From contig JAOZUK010000020.1 of NCBI GenBank assembly GCA_029938715.1, positions 1 to 45,615 of the forward strand: a stretch of DNA of 45,615 nt. The letters run 5' to 3'. Under the pieces are notes generated by a model, which ran no database searches, was not told the origin of the DNA, and was given only the letters and a program-made list of their open reading frames with translations. The DNA comes from Bacteroidales bacterium (lineage in GTDB: Bacteria > Bacteroidota > Bacteroidia > Bacteroidales > GCA-2748055). Shown piece by piece: positions 6,743-15,443 of the stretch. A program made the translations under genes and the position numbers. How positions within the stretch are numbered: position 1 is the first letter of the stretch; each line of letters opens with the position of its first letter.

Positions 6743-8929
6743 ATGCCCTCATTCCCTTTTTACAAGCAACTCGACGCTATGGATTGCGGTCCAACCTGCC
6801 TGAGAATGGTGGCCCGCTTTTATGGTAAACATTTTACACTTCAGACTCTCCGGGAGAAGTCTCATCTGAACCGGGAAGGGGTATCTATGCTGGGTATTGC
6901 TAAGGCTGCTGAAGATATCGGGATGCAATCCATGGGTGTCTCCCTCACCTGGGAAAGATTGCGCACTGAAGCCCCCCTGCCGGTCATTGTCCACTGGAAA
7001 CAGAATCACTTTGTGGTGGTCTATAAGATTAAGCGGGGCAGGGTGCATGTGGCCGATCCTGCATTTGGTCACACGGTGCTCTCCAAAGAGGAGTTTTTAA
7101 AAGGATGGATAAGCACCCGAACTGATGGTGAAGCCAAAGGTTCTGTCCTATTACTTCAACCCACTCCAGATTTTCTGAACCAGGAAGATGAACCTATAAA
7201 AAAGAGTGGATTCAGGTACTTATTTCGCTATCTGGCCCCATATAAGCGCTATTTGTATCATCTATTGCTGGGCGTTATCCTGGCCAGTATCATTCAGTTT
7301 ATTCTACCCTTTCTCTTCCAGTCCATGGTCGATTTTGGGATCACAAACCAGGATCTGCCATTTATCTATCTTATCCTGCTTTTCCAGTTTGTTTTGATCC
7401 TCTCTCAAATGGGACTCGACTTTATCCGCAGATGGATTCTGCTTCATCTGAGTACCCGGGTCAACATCGCTCTTATATCAGATTTTCTGGTCAAACTGAT
7501 GAAGCTACCTGTAGGGTTCTTTGACACAAAGCTTACAGGAGATCTTCTGCAACGAATAGGTGATCACAAAAGAATTGAATCATTTATGACCACCTCTTCA
7601 CTTACCATCCTCTTTTCCATGGTAAACCTGGTGGTTTTTGCATTAATCCTGGCCATATTCAGCATTAAGATCTTATTGATCTTCCTGGCCGGCTCCCTGC
7701 TCTACTTTATATGGATCTTTATCTTTATGAAACGCAGAAGAAGCCTCGATCAGAAATACTTCTCAAAGATGGCCGAAAACCAGAGCAAGTTGATCCAGAT
7801 CATTCACGGAATCAGGGAGATCAAGCTTAATAATGCGGAAAGGGTCAAACAGTGGGAGTGGAAAGAAATTCAGGCCAGTCTGTTCAGGGTCAATATGAAA
7901 ACCCTTTCGCTCAACCAGAATCAGGAAGCCGGTGGTGTATTTATCAATGAAACCAAGAATATCCTGATCAACGTTACTGCAGCCATAGCTGTTCTAAATG
8001 GAAATCTCACCCTGGGTACACTTCTGGCCATAAGTTATATACTGGGGCAGTTAAATGGTCCCATCGAACAGATGATATCTTTCTTTCACAGGGCACAGGA
8101 CGCCAAGATAAGCATGGAACGTCTCGGTGAAATTCATGATTCAGAAGATGAGTATCAGCAGGATGCCGGTATATCAGTTGTGCCTGTTATTGACCGTATT
8201 ATTGTAAGTAACCTGGACTTCACCTACCCTGGTGCCATAGCGCGCAATGTTCTGGAAGAGATCAATCTGACACTTAAAAAGGATACTGTTACTGCAATTG
8301 TGGGAGTAAGCGGGAGCGGCAAGACAACATTGGTGAAGCTGTTGCTGGGATTCTATCCTCCGGCCAATGGAGAGATCCGTGTGGGTGATATGAATATGCA
8401 GATGATGTCGCCCGACCTGTGGAGAGGAAACTGCGGAGTGGTGATGCAGGATGGATACATCTTCTCCGATACCATAGCAAAAAACGTTGCCCTTGGAGAA
8501 CAGGAGATAAATACCGATCAACTGCTCTATGCAGCAAGGATGGCCTGTATAGATGATTTTATTGATCAGCTTCCACTGGGCTATAATACTGTAATAGGAC
8601 AGGAAGGTTTGACATTGAGTGGTGGTGAAGAGCAAAGAATCCTTATTGCCAGGGCCATCTATAAAAATCCGGGGTTTCTGTTTCTGGATGAAGGAACCAG
8701 TGCACTGGATGCCAATAATGAGCGAAGGATCATGGAGAACCTCCAACTGGTATTCAGTGGCAAAACGGTGGTAATTGTGGCACATCGATTAAGTACAGTA
8801 AAAAATGCAGACCAGATCATCGTATTGGACCAGGGCCGGATTGTCGAAGAAGGTAAACACAATGACTTGATTGCCAAAAAAGGACACTACTTCAACCTGG
8901 TGAGAAATCAGCTGGAACTTGGTAGTTAG
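6743..8929 (+). CDS. Peptidase-containing ABC transporter (C39 bacteriocin-type exporter)
   Basis: A 728-residue single-chain exporter with three domains. The N-terminal C39 peptidase (1 to about 135) has Q9, catalytic C15 in DAMDCGPTC, H89 in KQNHFVVV and D105 in VADPA, so it should cut double-glycine leader peptides. Six membrane segments follow at about 165-435. The C-terminal ATPase has Walker A GVSGSGKTT near 520, signature LSGGEEQR near 625, Walker B FLFLDEGTSALD near 645 and the H-loop AHRLST. The family exports peptides across the inner membrane, usually with a HlyD-like adaptor; none is nearby, nor is an obvious precursor peptide. It lies 32 bases after the anti-sigma gene and is probably controlled by that sigma factor. 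Confidence 0.93.
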   Translation: MPSFPFYKQLDAMDCGPTCLRMVARFYGKHFTLQTLREKSHLNREGVSMLGIAKAAEDIGMQSMGVSLTWERLRTEAPLPVIVHWKQNHFVVVYKIKRGRVHVADPAFGHTVLSKEEFLKGWISTRTDGEAKGSVLLLQPTPDFLNQEDEPIKKSGFRYLFRYLAPYKRYLYHLLLGVILASIIQFILPFLFQSMVDFGITNQDLPFIYLILLFQFVLILSQMGLDFIRRWILLHLSTRVNIALISDFLVKLMKLPVGFFDTKLTGDLLQRIGDHKRIESFMTTSSLTILFSMVNLVVFALILAIFSIKILLIFLAGSLLYFIWIFIFMKRRRSLDQKYFSKMAENQSKLIQIIHGIREIKLNNAERVKQWEWKEIQASLFRVNMKTLSLNQNQEAGGVFINETKNILINVTAAIAVLNGNLTLGTLLAISYILGQLNGPIEQMISFFHRAQDAKISMERLGEIHDSEDEYQQDAGISVVPVIDRIIVSNLDFTYPGAIARNVLEEINLTLKKDTVTAIVGVSGSGKTTLVKLLLGFYPPANGEIRVGDMNMQMMSPDLWRGNCGVVMQDGYIFSDTIAKNVALGEQEINTDQLLYAARMACIDDFIDQLPLGYNTVIGQEGLTLSGGEEQRILIARAIYKNPGFLFLDEGTSALDANNERRIMENLQLVFSGKTVVIVAHRLSTVKNADQIIVLDQGRIVEEGKHNDLIAKKGHYFNLVRNQLELGS

Positions 8930-8935
8930 TGCTCA

Positions 8936-9289
8936 ATGCAACCCATGGAAAATGATTGGAAGAAAAGGCTTGGTGTAGTATATTCGACAAACTCCGAATA
9001 CACTTTTGAAACAGACGGGAAGGAGAAGCAGAAAACAGCAGAACCTTCACAGCAAAAGCTCTATGTTAAACTCGATCGGAAAAATCGCAGAGGAAAGAGT
9101 GTTACCCTTGTGGAAGGATTTGTGGGCACCGAGAATGATCTGAAAGAACTGGGAAAAGAGCTGAAGAGCAAATGTGGAGTGGGTGGTTCAGCCAAGGAGG
9201 GGCTGATCCTTCTTCAGGGGGACTTCAGGGACCGGGTAATCTCTCTACTGAAAGAAAAAGGTTTTAATGTTAAGCGATCAGGTGGTTAG
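8936..9289 (+). CDS. SUI1/eIF1-family translation factor (YciH-like)
   Basis: A 117-residue protein. The C-terminal 75 residues are a SUI1 domain, shown by GKSVTLVEGF, LGKELKSKCGVGGSAK and LILLQGDFRDRV, the last matching the conserved QGDHR-type segment. Bacterial members are thought to act at translation initiation or on ribosomes, with no essential role known. The N-terminal 40 residues are charged and probably disordered. A second start at 8945 (MENDWKK) is possible. The gene begins 6 bases after the ABC exporter stop and overlaps the ankyrin gene by 23 bases, so it is transcribed with this cluster although its job there is unclear. Confidence 0.9.
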   Translation: MQPMENDWKKRLGVVYSTNSEYTFETDGKEKQKTAEPSQQKLYVKLDRKNRRGKSVTLVEGFVGTENDLKELGKELKSKCGVGGSAKEGLILLQGDFRDRVISLLKEKGFNVKRSGG

Positions 9290-10718
9290 TCTATATTTCA
9301 GAATTATACGAACACTGGTCCTGAGTCTGCTGCTGGGTTTTTTGTCTGGCCTGAGTTGCCGGGCCCAGGATGCAGAGCTTTTAGTGCCTGCAGATACCTC
9401 CTACTTCCAGGCAGGGGATGACAACTGGAACCTGGTGGAATCGGTGCTTAAGAAGCATCCTTCCAATGTACTTTTGTTGCTCAAACGAGGGGCCAATCCA
9501 AATTCCAGGTCTGACGGAGGTATGACTGCACTGATGTTCGCCGCCGAAATTGGTGACAGCATGTTGGTGAAGCTGCTCGTCCTGAACGGAGCAGACCTGG
9601 AACTCACCTATGTGGAAGGAACCACTCCCCTGATGGTGGCAATTCTTAATCAGCATTTCGAAGTAGTTCACTTTCTCCTGCGAAAAGGCTCAAATCCCAA
9701 TCATCAGGACGACGTGAAAGGTACTCCACTTATCTATGCTGCCGCCATCAATGATTACCAGATGGCTGATCTGCTGCTCTATTACGGAGCATCAGATACA
9801 CTCAGTGACCGGGAAGGCAATACACCCTTAATGACTGCTGTCTTTTTTGGGAACCTGGAGACTGCGGATGTGCTCCTTCAAAACGGATTGAATCCCGATG
9901 AGCCCGATAAAGATAAAAATACGCCATTGATGATTGCCGCACAACTGGGAAACAGGGAGATGATCAATCTGCTGCTGGAGTATGAAGCAGGCCTGGAAAA
10001 GATAAATAAAAAGAATTTCACCCCACTTGCACATGCCATCAGGTTTGACCAGGATAGTGCGGCAATGGTTTTGATCGACAGTGGGGCCAATGTGAACCAT
10101 TTGATCACTGCAAAAGAGAACCTGTACGACCTGGCCATGAAGCAGTATCAAAAAGCCATTCTTAAAAAGCTAAAGGAGAAAGGAGCCGGTCCCACCAAAC
10201 AGCCTAACTTTTCTGAATTTCAGCTGGGATGGGGAAACTCCTTTCGCAGCAATGAGCATATGATGCAGGTAAGGGTGTCCTGGGTGGATGATAAATTTGG
10301 ATTTTTTGCTGAAACAGGGGTAGATTTTCGCCCCACCCTGAGAAAGGTCCAGGTTCAGATGGAAGATCATCTGATCCATCAATACAGAGAATCCAGGTGG
10401 GTCTGGACCCATGGAGCAGGAAAATACTTCAAGCTTGCCCGTGATAAATCAAATATTGTATACGGACTCTATGCAGGTGCATATGGAATGCTTTCAATGC
10501 CAGATTACAGAGGGACCAGTGACCACCCAAAATTTCACTACTCTCTGGCGTTGTCGGGAGGGGTATACATGAAAGGTCGCTATGCAGGTATTAAAGCAGG
10601 ACCAGAACTTTACACTTACGGCACCCTACTTGAAGAGCCATGGAAAATCAACATCACTCTGTTTGCAAGGATCGTCTATAAGAAAGGCACACATGTTTAC
10701 AAGGATATTCAATACTAA
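9267..10718 (+). CDS. Exported ankyrin-repeat protein with C-terminal barrel-like domain
   Basis: A 483-residue protein. A hydrophobic signal segment covers about residues 11-33 (ending SCRAQ). About six to seven ankyrin repeats follow at residues 55-300; the repeat pattern is clear in GMTALMFAAEIGDSMLVKLL, GTTPLMVAI, NTPLMTAVFFGNLETADVLL and NTPLMIAAQLGNREMINLLL. From about residue 315 the protein changes to alternating strands (FSEFQLGWGNSFRSNEHMMQ, FGFFAETGVDF, KAGPELYTYGT) that look like an outer membrane barrel. The ATG at 9267 lies inside the SUI1 gene; a GTG at 9282 is an alternative start. The role is probably protein binding at the periplasmic face of the outer membrane; this is inference. 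Confidence 0.8.
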   Translation: MLSDQVVSLYFRIIRTLVLSLLLGFLSGLSCRAQDAELLVPADTSYFQAGDDNWNLVESVLKKHPSNVLLLLKRGANPNSRSDGGMTALMFAAEIGDSMLVKLLVLNGADLELTYVEGTTPLMVAILNQHFEVVHFLLRKGSNPNHQDDVKGTPLIYAAAINDYQMADLLLYYGASDTLSDREGNTPLMTAVFFGNLETADVLLQNGLNPDEPDKDKNTPLMIAAQLGNREMINLLLEYEAGLEKINKKNFTPLAHAIRFDQDSAAMVLIDSGANVNHLITAKENLYDLAMKQYQKAILKKLKEKGAGPTKQPNFSEFQLGWGNSFRSNEHMMQVRVSWVDDKFGFFAETGVDFRPTLRKVQVQMEDHLIHQYRESRWVWTHGAGKYFKLARDKSNIVYGLYAGAYGMLSMPDYRGTSDHPKFHYSLALSGGVYMKGRYAGIKAGPELYTYGTLLEEPWKINITLFARIVYKKGTHVYKDIQY

Positions 10719-10722
10719 TCCT

Positions 10723-11157
10723 ATGAAGATGAGGATCACTGTACTAATGGCAATCCTGCTACTGGTGTTCGTCTCAGGAAATTTTTCGGGTTGCGAAACT
10801 GAAGACTGGATGTTTGAGGTAAATTGTAACGACTGTTACGGGTACATGCCCGACAGTGCCAATCTTATTATTTACGTCACCATCGATGCCGAAAATGACT
10901 CGGTTCCTCTAACTTTTTATAAGGGTGATTATGAAAATGGTGAGATCGAATGGCAGGACACAGCCACCACCGACGAATTTTTTCTCTACTCGGAGATGGA
11001 CCGGACATATACCGTTACTGCCACCTATAAGTCGGGGGATGAAACAGTGGTTGCCTTTGATGAGGATGAAATGAACCTTTCCGATGGTTCGGCTGAATGT
11101 GGATCTCTATGTTACATTGTGAAAGGGGGCATATTAGATGTCCGGTTATTGAAATAG
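10723..11157 (+). CDS. Small lipoprotein of unknown function
   Basis: The frame is open from 10582, but that extension lies inside the ankyrin gene; the ATG at 10723, 4 bases after the ankyrin stop, gives a proper lipoprotein signal (MKMRITVLMAILLLVFVSG) with the lipidation cysteine in NFSGCETED. The 144-residue protein has three more cysteine pairs (NCNDCYG and ECGSLCY) that could form disulfides and a beta-sandwich-like middle. It is strongly acidic. No known family was recognised. It is the last gene of the sigma factor cluster. Confidence 0.72.
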   Translation: MKMRITVLMAILLLVFVSGNFSGCETEDWMFEVNCNDCYGYMPDSANLIIYVTIDAENDSVPLTFYKGDYENGEIEWQDTATTDEFFLYSEMDRTYTVTATYKSGDETVVAFDEDEMNLSDGSAECGSLCYIVKGGILDVRLLK

Positions 11158-11273
11158 TCCCGGGCACCGGTAGTTGTGATATCAGACCCGGTTGTTTGAT
11201 GATGAAAAAAAGAGATGATTCATAGAAGCATAACCATATATTTTCAATATTTTAGGGTCAATTGTAAGAACGT

Positions 11274-14200
11274 ATGGGTTTCCGACAAACTGTAATTGTA
11301 TCGTTACTGTTTCTGCTTGCTACCGGGATTTTATCAGCCCAGCCAAATAAGAACGGGGTACCCATCGTTACTAACTACGAGCATTCTGTCACCAAAGGCA
11401 GCGAACAAAACTGGTGTATCACCCAGGACCACAGAGGGGTTATCTACGTTGGCAATAATAACAAAGGAGTCCTTGAGTATGACGGTGTTGAGTGGAGAAG
11501 AATCCCGGTTCCCAGAGATCCTATGGTCTGTTCTGTAATTACGGGCCAAGATGGAGTTGTGTATGTAGGAGCTAGTTCAGAATTTGGTTACCTGTTACCT
11601 GATAGGTATGGGAAGATGATATTTCGCTCGCTGTCAGATACCATCGACCAGAAAAAATTACCCTTTGGAGAGGTTTGGAAAATCTATTACCTGGAAGGAA
11701 AGGTCTATTTTTGCAGCTTCAATTATATCTTTATCTATGATCATCTAAAAGAAACCCTCACCCACATAGAGACTCCTGAATATACTTACTTCTCTTTTCT
11801 AATTGACGGAAACATCTATTTATCTGCCTGGGAACAAGGATTGATGCGTTATCAGAATGATCAGTTTGTTGTGGTCCCCGGAGGAGAATTCTTTATAAAT
11901 AAAAGCATTACCGGATTGGTGAAGTTTGATAACACCAGAGTTTTGGCAGGTACATTCAGTAATGGTATTTACCTGTTTGATACGCAAAGCGGTTTTCTGG
12001 ATGAGGGCTTTATGGACCAGGAGCTTACAGAATATTTAAAGCAGGGGACCATTACAAATATCCAGGCCATGGAGGAGGATTTTGCAGTAGCCCGTCTTAA
12101 TCATGGGGTGGTCATTCTTAGCAGAGATGGGAAAGCTACTGAGATTGTCACTAAGAAAGAGGAACTTATAGATGAAGATGCCACCTTTGCATATTACAAC
12201 GAAAGGTTGGAAAAAACAAGTCCATTATGGATAACTAATTTTATGGGTGTCAGTAAGTTGGAACCCTCTAATCCATTCAGGGTGTTTAATGAGTCCTCCG
12301 GTTTCGAAGATTTTGTAACTGGTATTAAGTACTTCAATGGAACCCTGTTTATCTCGACTTTTAATGGTCTCTACTATAAATCATCGAGTCCAACAGGCAC
12401 CCGGTTTATCCCGGTTAAGGGCACTGAAGGGGAAACTATTTATCACTTGCTGGAATTCAATCCGTCGCGTTACCGGAATTTCCTGATTGCTTCTTCTGAG
12501 GCAACGACTTTTGTTATAGATTCCCGTATGGGTGTTTCAATTCTCAAAAATTTAATCCAGAATCCTCCAGAGAGTTTTGCCGACCAGGAGGAGTATGCCG
12601 GACAATTTATCGTCCAGGATCCGGAAAATTCTGAAATTATCTACACTGGTCGAAGTCAGATCTTAGGTTTACAGTATCACCGGGGACTTTGGCGGGAGAT
12701 CTCCAGGATGAAGGATTTCAATGAAGAGATACTTCTCAATAAGGTAATTGATAAGTATGGCTACCTATGGACCAGCTCCGATAACTGGGTGGTCCGGATC
12801 GACATCAAAGAGAAGACCGATCCTTCGCGAAAATTCATGAATAGTGAGAAAGGGCTTCCTTCCGACGAAAACAACCGCGTATTCCTTGATCCAGACACAA
12901 AAGAGGTTTTATTGGGTACAAGGGATGGCTTTTACAGGTATAATTACTTTCACGATACAATTTATCGCGATACCATTCACAACAGGATTCTTCCCCAGGG
13001 TAAAAACCTGATAATGACGTTTTACCAGGATCACGACGGGGATTACTGGTACTCTTTTGAAAATGAACACAAAGGCTGGAGCGAATTGGTAGCTGAAGAT
13101 CGGGGTTCAGGATTGAGAATACTGCATGATAAAACCTTTCAGAGATTGGCTAATACCTCCACCGATGTAATTTACAGCAGCGGAGAAAATGAGGTATGGT
13201 TTGGGAAATCAGATAGACTTTATCATTTTGATAAATCCTTTAAAAGAAACGATACCTTGCTGTTCCCCATACTGATCAGGCAGGTTACGCTAAATACCGA
13301 TTCTGTACTCTTTTATGGCACCCATTTTACAGAGGACCATCAGGGTCGTCTTTGTGCAAGTCTTGTCCAATCAGCCGATAGACGTCCAGAAATCAAACAC
13401 AGTTTAAATAATGTGTACTTCAGGTGGGCAGCTCCTTTCTTTGAGCAGGAGGAGGAGATAACTTACAGTTACAAGCTGGAAGGCTTTGGGGAGGATTGGT
13501 CCAGTTGGGAAAAGACTCCCTTTAAGGAGTTCACCAATCTGCCCCATGGATCGTACAGGCTTCTGGTAAAAGCACAAAATGTGTATGGAAATGAAAGCAT
13601 TCCTGCCTCCTACTCCTTTACAATCCTACGACCCTGGTATGCCCATATCCTTGCATATCTCGTCTATATCCTTCTTGCAGCAATAATAGTTTATATCATT
13701 ATCAAACTATACACCCGCCGGTTAAAACAAGAGAATCTTCGTCTGGAAGGGATAATAGCGGAGAGGACTGCTGAAATTCGAAAACAGAAAGAAGAATTAA
13801 CCGACAGCATTGAATATGCCAGCCGGATCCAACGGGCCATGCTACCTCCAGAAAAATTAATAGAAGAACATAATATTGAGCATTTTATCCTGTTCCGACC
13901 CAGGGACATTGTAAGTGGTGATTTTTACTGGATTGGTAATAAGAAAGGCAAGTTGCTCATTGTTGCAGCTGATTGTACCGGCCATGGTGTCCCAGGCGCC
14001 TTTATGAGTATGCTTGGAATGACTTTCCTGGATGAGATTGTGATCAAATCAGAGGTAACCAATACCGGTGAAATTCTGGACCAATTGAGAGAGCATGTGA
14101 TCACTTCACTGAGACAGTCGGGTAAAAACAACGAAAATTCGACCAGAGATGGAATGGACCTGGCCATGATATCAATAGATATCCCCAAACGTGAATTCCA

Positions 14201-14633
14201 GTTCTCCGGAGCATACAATCCTCTATACCTGGTAAGAAAACTTAAGCGAAACGAAAAAGCTAAGCTAAACAAAGGAGAAGAACTGGATCTTCCCAGGGGC
14301 TCTGTACATAACGACAATCATCTTTTAATACAGGTCCGGTCCGACCAGATGCCCATTGGTATATCGGAGAGAACAGTCCCTTTCACTGCCTCGACTTTTA
14401 AAGATGACGGGTATAGTATCTACATGTTTTCGGATGGTTTCCTTGATCAGTTTGGGGGTCCCCGTGGGAAAAAGTTCATGTCAAGGAACTTCAAAAAACT
14501 GATCCTTGAACTGCAATCCATAGCCCTGAAGGATCAGGGAGCTGCCCTGGATAAAGTACTTACGGGTTGGATGGGCGAGATCAGCCAGATTGATGATATT
14601 TTAGTGATGGGATTAAAACTGAACGACAATTGA
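11274..14633 (+). CDS. Propeller/Y_Y_Y sensor protein with SpoIIE-type phosphatase
   Basis: A 1119-residue membrane sensor. Order of parts: signal peptide (1-23, ending LSAQ); periplasmic two-component-regulator propeller repeats (about 30-690), for example the GVLEYDGVEWRRI and GNIYLSAWEQGLMRY-type blades; a Y_Y_Y domain at about 725-780 (YSYKLEGFGEDWSSW, LPHGSYRLLVKAQN); one membrane helix at about 785-808; a coiled coil to about 855; and a SpoIIE/PP2C phosphatase to the end. Metal-binding aspartates are all visible in VSGDFYW, AADCTGHGVPG, FSDGFLDQFGG and IDDILVMG, so it should be active. Bacteroidota propeller receptors normally carry a histidine kinase; here a serine/threonine phosphatase takes that place, comparable to SiaA or RsbU outputs. 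It overlaps the next gene by 4 bases. Confidence 0.9.
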   Translation: MGFRQTVIVSLLFLLATGILSAQPNKNGVPIVTNYEHSVTKGSEQNWCITQDHRGVIYVGNNNKGVLEYDGVEWRRIPVPRDPMVCSVITGQDGVVYVGASSEFGYLLPDRYGKMIFRSLSDTIDQKKLPFGEVWKIYYLEGKVYFCSFNYIFIYDHLKETLTHIETPEYTYFSFLIDGNIYLSAWEQGLMRYQNDQFVVVPGGEFFINKSITGLVKFDNTRVLAGTFSNGIYLFDTQSGFLDEGFMDQELTEYLKQGTITNIQAMEEDFAVARLNHGVVILSRDGKATEIVTKKEELIDEDATFAYYNERLEKTSPLWITNFMGVSKLEPSNPFRVFNESSGFEDFVTGIKYFNGTLFISTFNGLYYKSSSPTGTRFIPVKGTEGETIYHLLEFNPSRYRNFLIASSEATTFVIDSRMGVSILKNLIQNPPESFADQEEYAGQFIVQDPENSEIIYTGRSQILGLQYHRGLWREISRMKDFNEEILLNKVIDKYGYLWTSSDNWVVRIDIKEKTDPSRKFMNSEKGLPSDENNRVFLDPDTKEVLLGTRDGFYRYNYFHDTIYRDTIHNRILPQGKNLIMTFYQDHDGDYWYSFENEHKGWSELVAEDRGSGLRILHDKTFQRLANTSTDVIYSSGENEVWFGKSDRLYHFDKSFKRNDTLLFPILIRQVTLNTDSVLFYGTHFTEDHQGRLCASLVQSADRRPEIKHSLNNVYFRWAAPFFEQEEEITYSYKLEGFGEDWSSWEKTPFKEFTNLPHGSYRLLVKAQNVYGNESIPASYSFTILRPWYAHILAYLVYILLAAIIVYIIIKLYTRRLKQENLRLEGIIAERTAEIRKQKEELTDSIEYASRIQRAMLPPEKLIEEHNIEHFILFRPRDIVSGDFYWIGNKKGKLLIVAADCTGHGVPGAFMSMLGMTFLDEIVIKSEVTNTGEILDQLREHVITSLRQSGKNNENSTRDGMDLAMISIDIPKREFQFSGAYNPLYLVRKLKRNEKAKLNKGEELDLPRGSVHNDNHLLIQVRSDQMPIGISERTVPFTASTFKDDGYSIYMFSDGFLDQFGGPRGKKFMSRNFKKLILELQSIALKDQGAALDKVLTGWMGEISQIDDILVMGLKLNDN

Positions 14634-15433
14634 AAACATCTGCTCTCACCAGGGAGAAGCTGCTTGAACAGAGACGGGAGCTAATGGCCAGCCTGAAGTA
14701 CGCCAGCTTTATTCAGAGGGCTGTACTACCCAACCAACGCTATATGGAGAACATGCTCAATGATTTCTTTGTACTCCACAAACCAAGGGATATAGTGAGT
14801 GGTGACTTCTACTACTGTGCCCGTAAGGAAGAGTATCTGGTGGTGGCAGCCGGTGATTGTACAGGTCATGGTGTACCAGGTGCGCTGATGAGTATCATGG
14901 GAATCTCGTTTTTAAATGAGATTCTGAGCAGCAGGGGGCCCATCACTTCCAGCAGAATTCTGAATCTTCTTCGGGAGCGGGTAATGAGAGCCCTTCACCA
15001 GCGTGGGCATGAACTTGAAAATAAGGATGCCATGGACATGGCCCTTTGCATATTTAATCCTAAAACCAAAGAACTTCAGTACTCTGGGGCAAATAATCCC
15101 CTGTATCACATAAGAAACAAAGTCCTTACCGAGATTAAAGCGGATAAAATGCCAGTGGGAATCAATGCCATCGAAGAGAATTCTTTCACCAATCATACAA
15201 TGCAACTTAAAACCGGTGATATCGTATACATATTTTCGGATGGCTATCCTGATCAATTTGGCGGACCCGATGACAAGAAATTTAAATATGGGCCCTATAA
15301 AGAATTGCTCATTGAGATCTCGAATCAGTCTATGGAGGATCAACAGAAAAAGTTGGACCAGGTGATTACTGCCTGGAAGGGAGATGCCCCACAGGTAGAT
15401 GACATGCTGATTTTTGGAATAAAATTTGTTTAA
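14630..15433 (+). CDS. Soluble SpoIIE-type serine/threonine phosphatase
   Basis: A 267-residue phosphatase that begins in an ATGA overlap with the sensor gene. It has a short helical lead, then a full PP2C SpoIIE domain with VSGDFYY, AGDCTGHGVPGALMS, FSDGYPDQFGG and VDDMLIFG, so all metal ligands are kept. It matches the phosphatase half of the preceding protein at many positions (RAVLPNQ versus RAMLPPE, KMPVGIN versus QMPIGIS), which suggests a tandem duplication followed by loss of the sensor part. Family members remove phosphate from small regulator proteins in partner-switching pathways. It has no membrane segment and may supply constitutive activity or form a dimer with its neighbour. 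Confidence 0.9.
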   Translation: MKTSALTREKLLEQRRELMASLKYASFIQRAVLPNQRYMENMLNDFFVLHKPRDIVSGDFYYCARKEEYLVVAAGDCTGHGVPGALMSIMGISFLNEILSSRGPITSSRILNLLRERVMRALHQRGHELENKDAMDMALCIFNPKTKELQYSGANNPLYHIRNKVLTEIKADKMPVGINAIEENSFTNHTMQLKTGDIVYIFSDGYPDQFGGPDDKKFKYGPYKELLIEISNQSMEDQQKKLDQVITAWKGDAPQVDDMLIFGIKFV

Positions 15434-15443
15434 AGCATATGAG

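Noticed and set aside
8174-8785. Minus-strand open frame of 203 codons inside the ABC exporter gene
   Set aside because: It lies opposite the ATPase domain whose motifs are intact on the plus strand, and its translation has no signal, motif or sensible composition.
11274-14633. Hybrid two-component system histidine kinase
   Set aside because: The propeller and Y_Y_Y parts are typical, but the C-terminus is a SpoIIE phosphatase with no H-box, ATPase or receiver domain.
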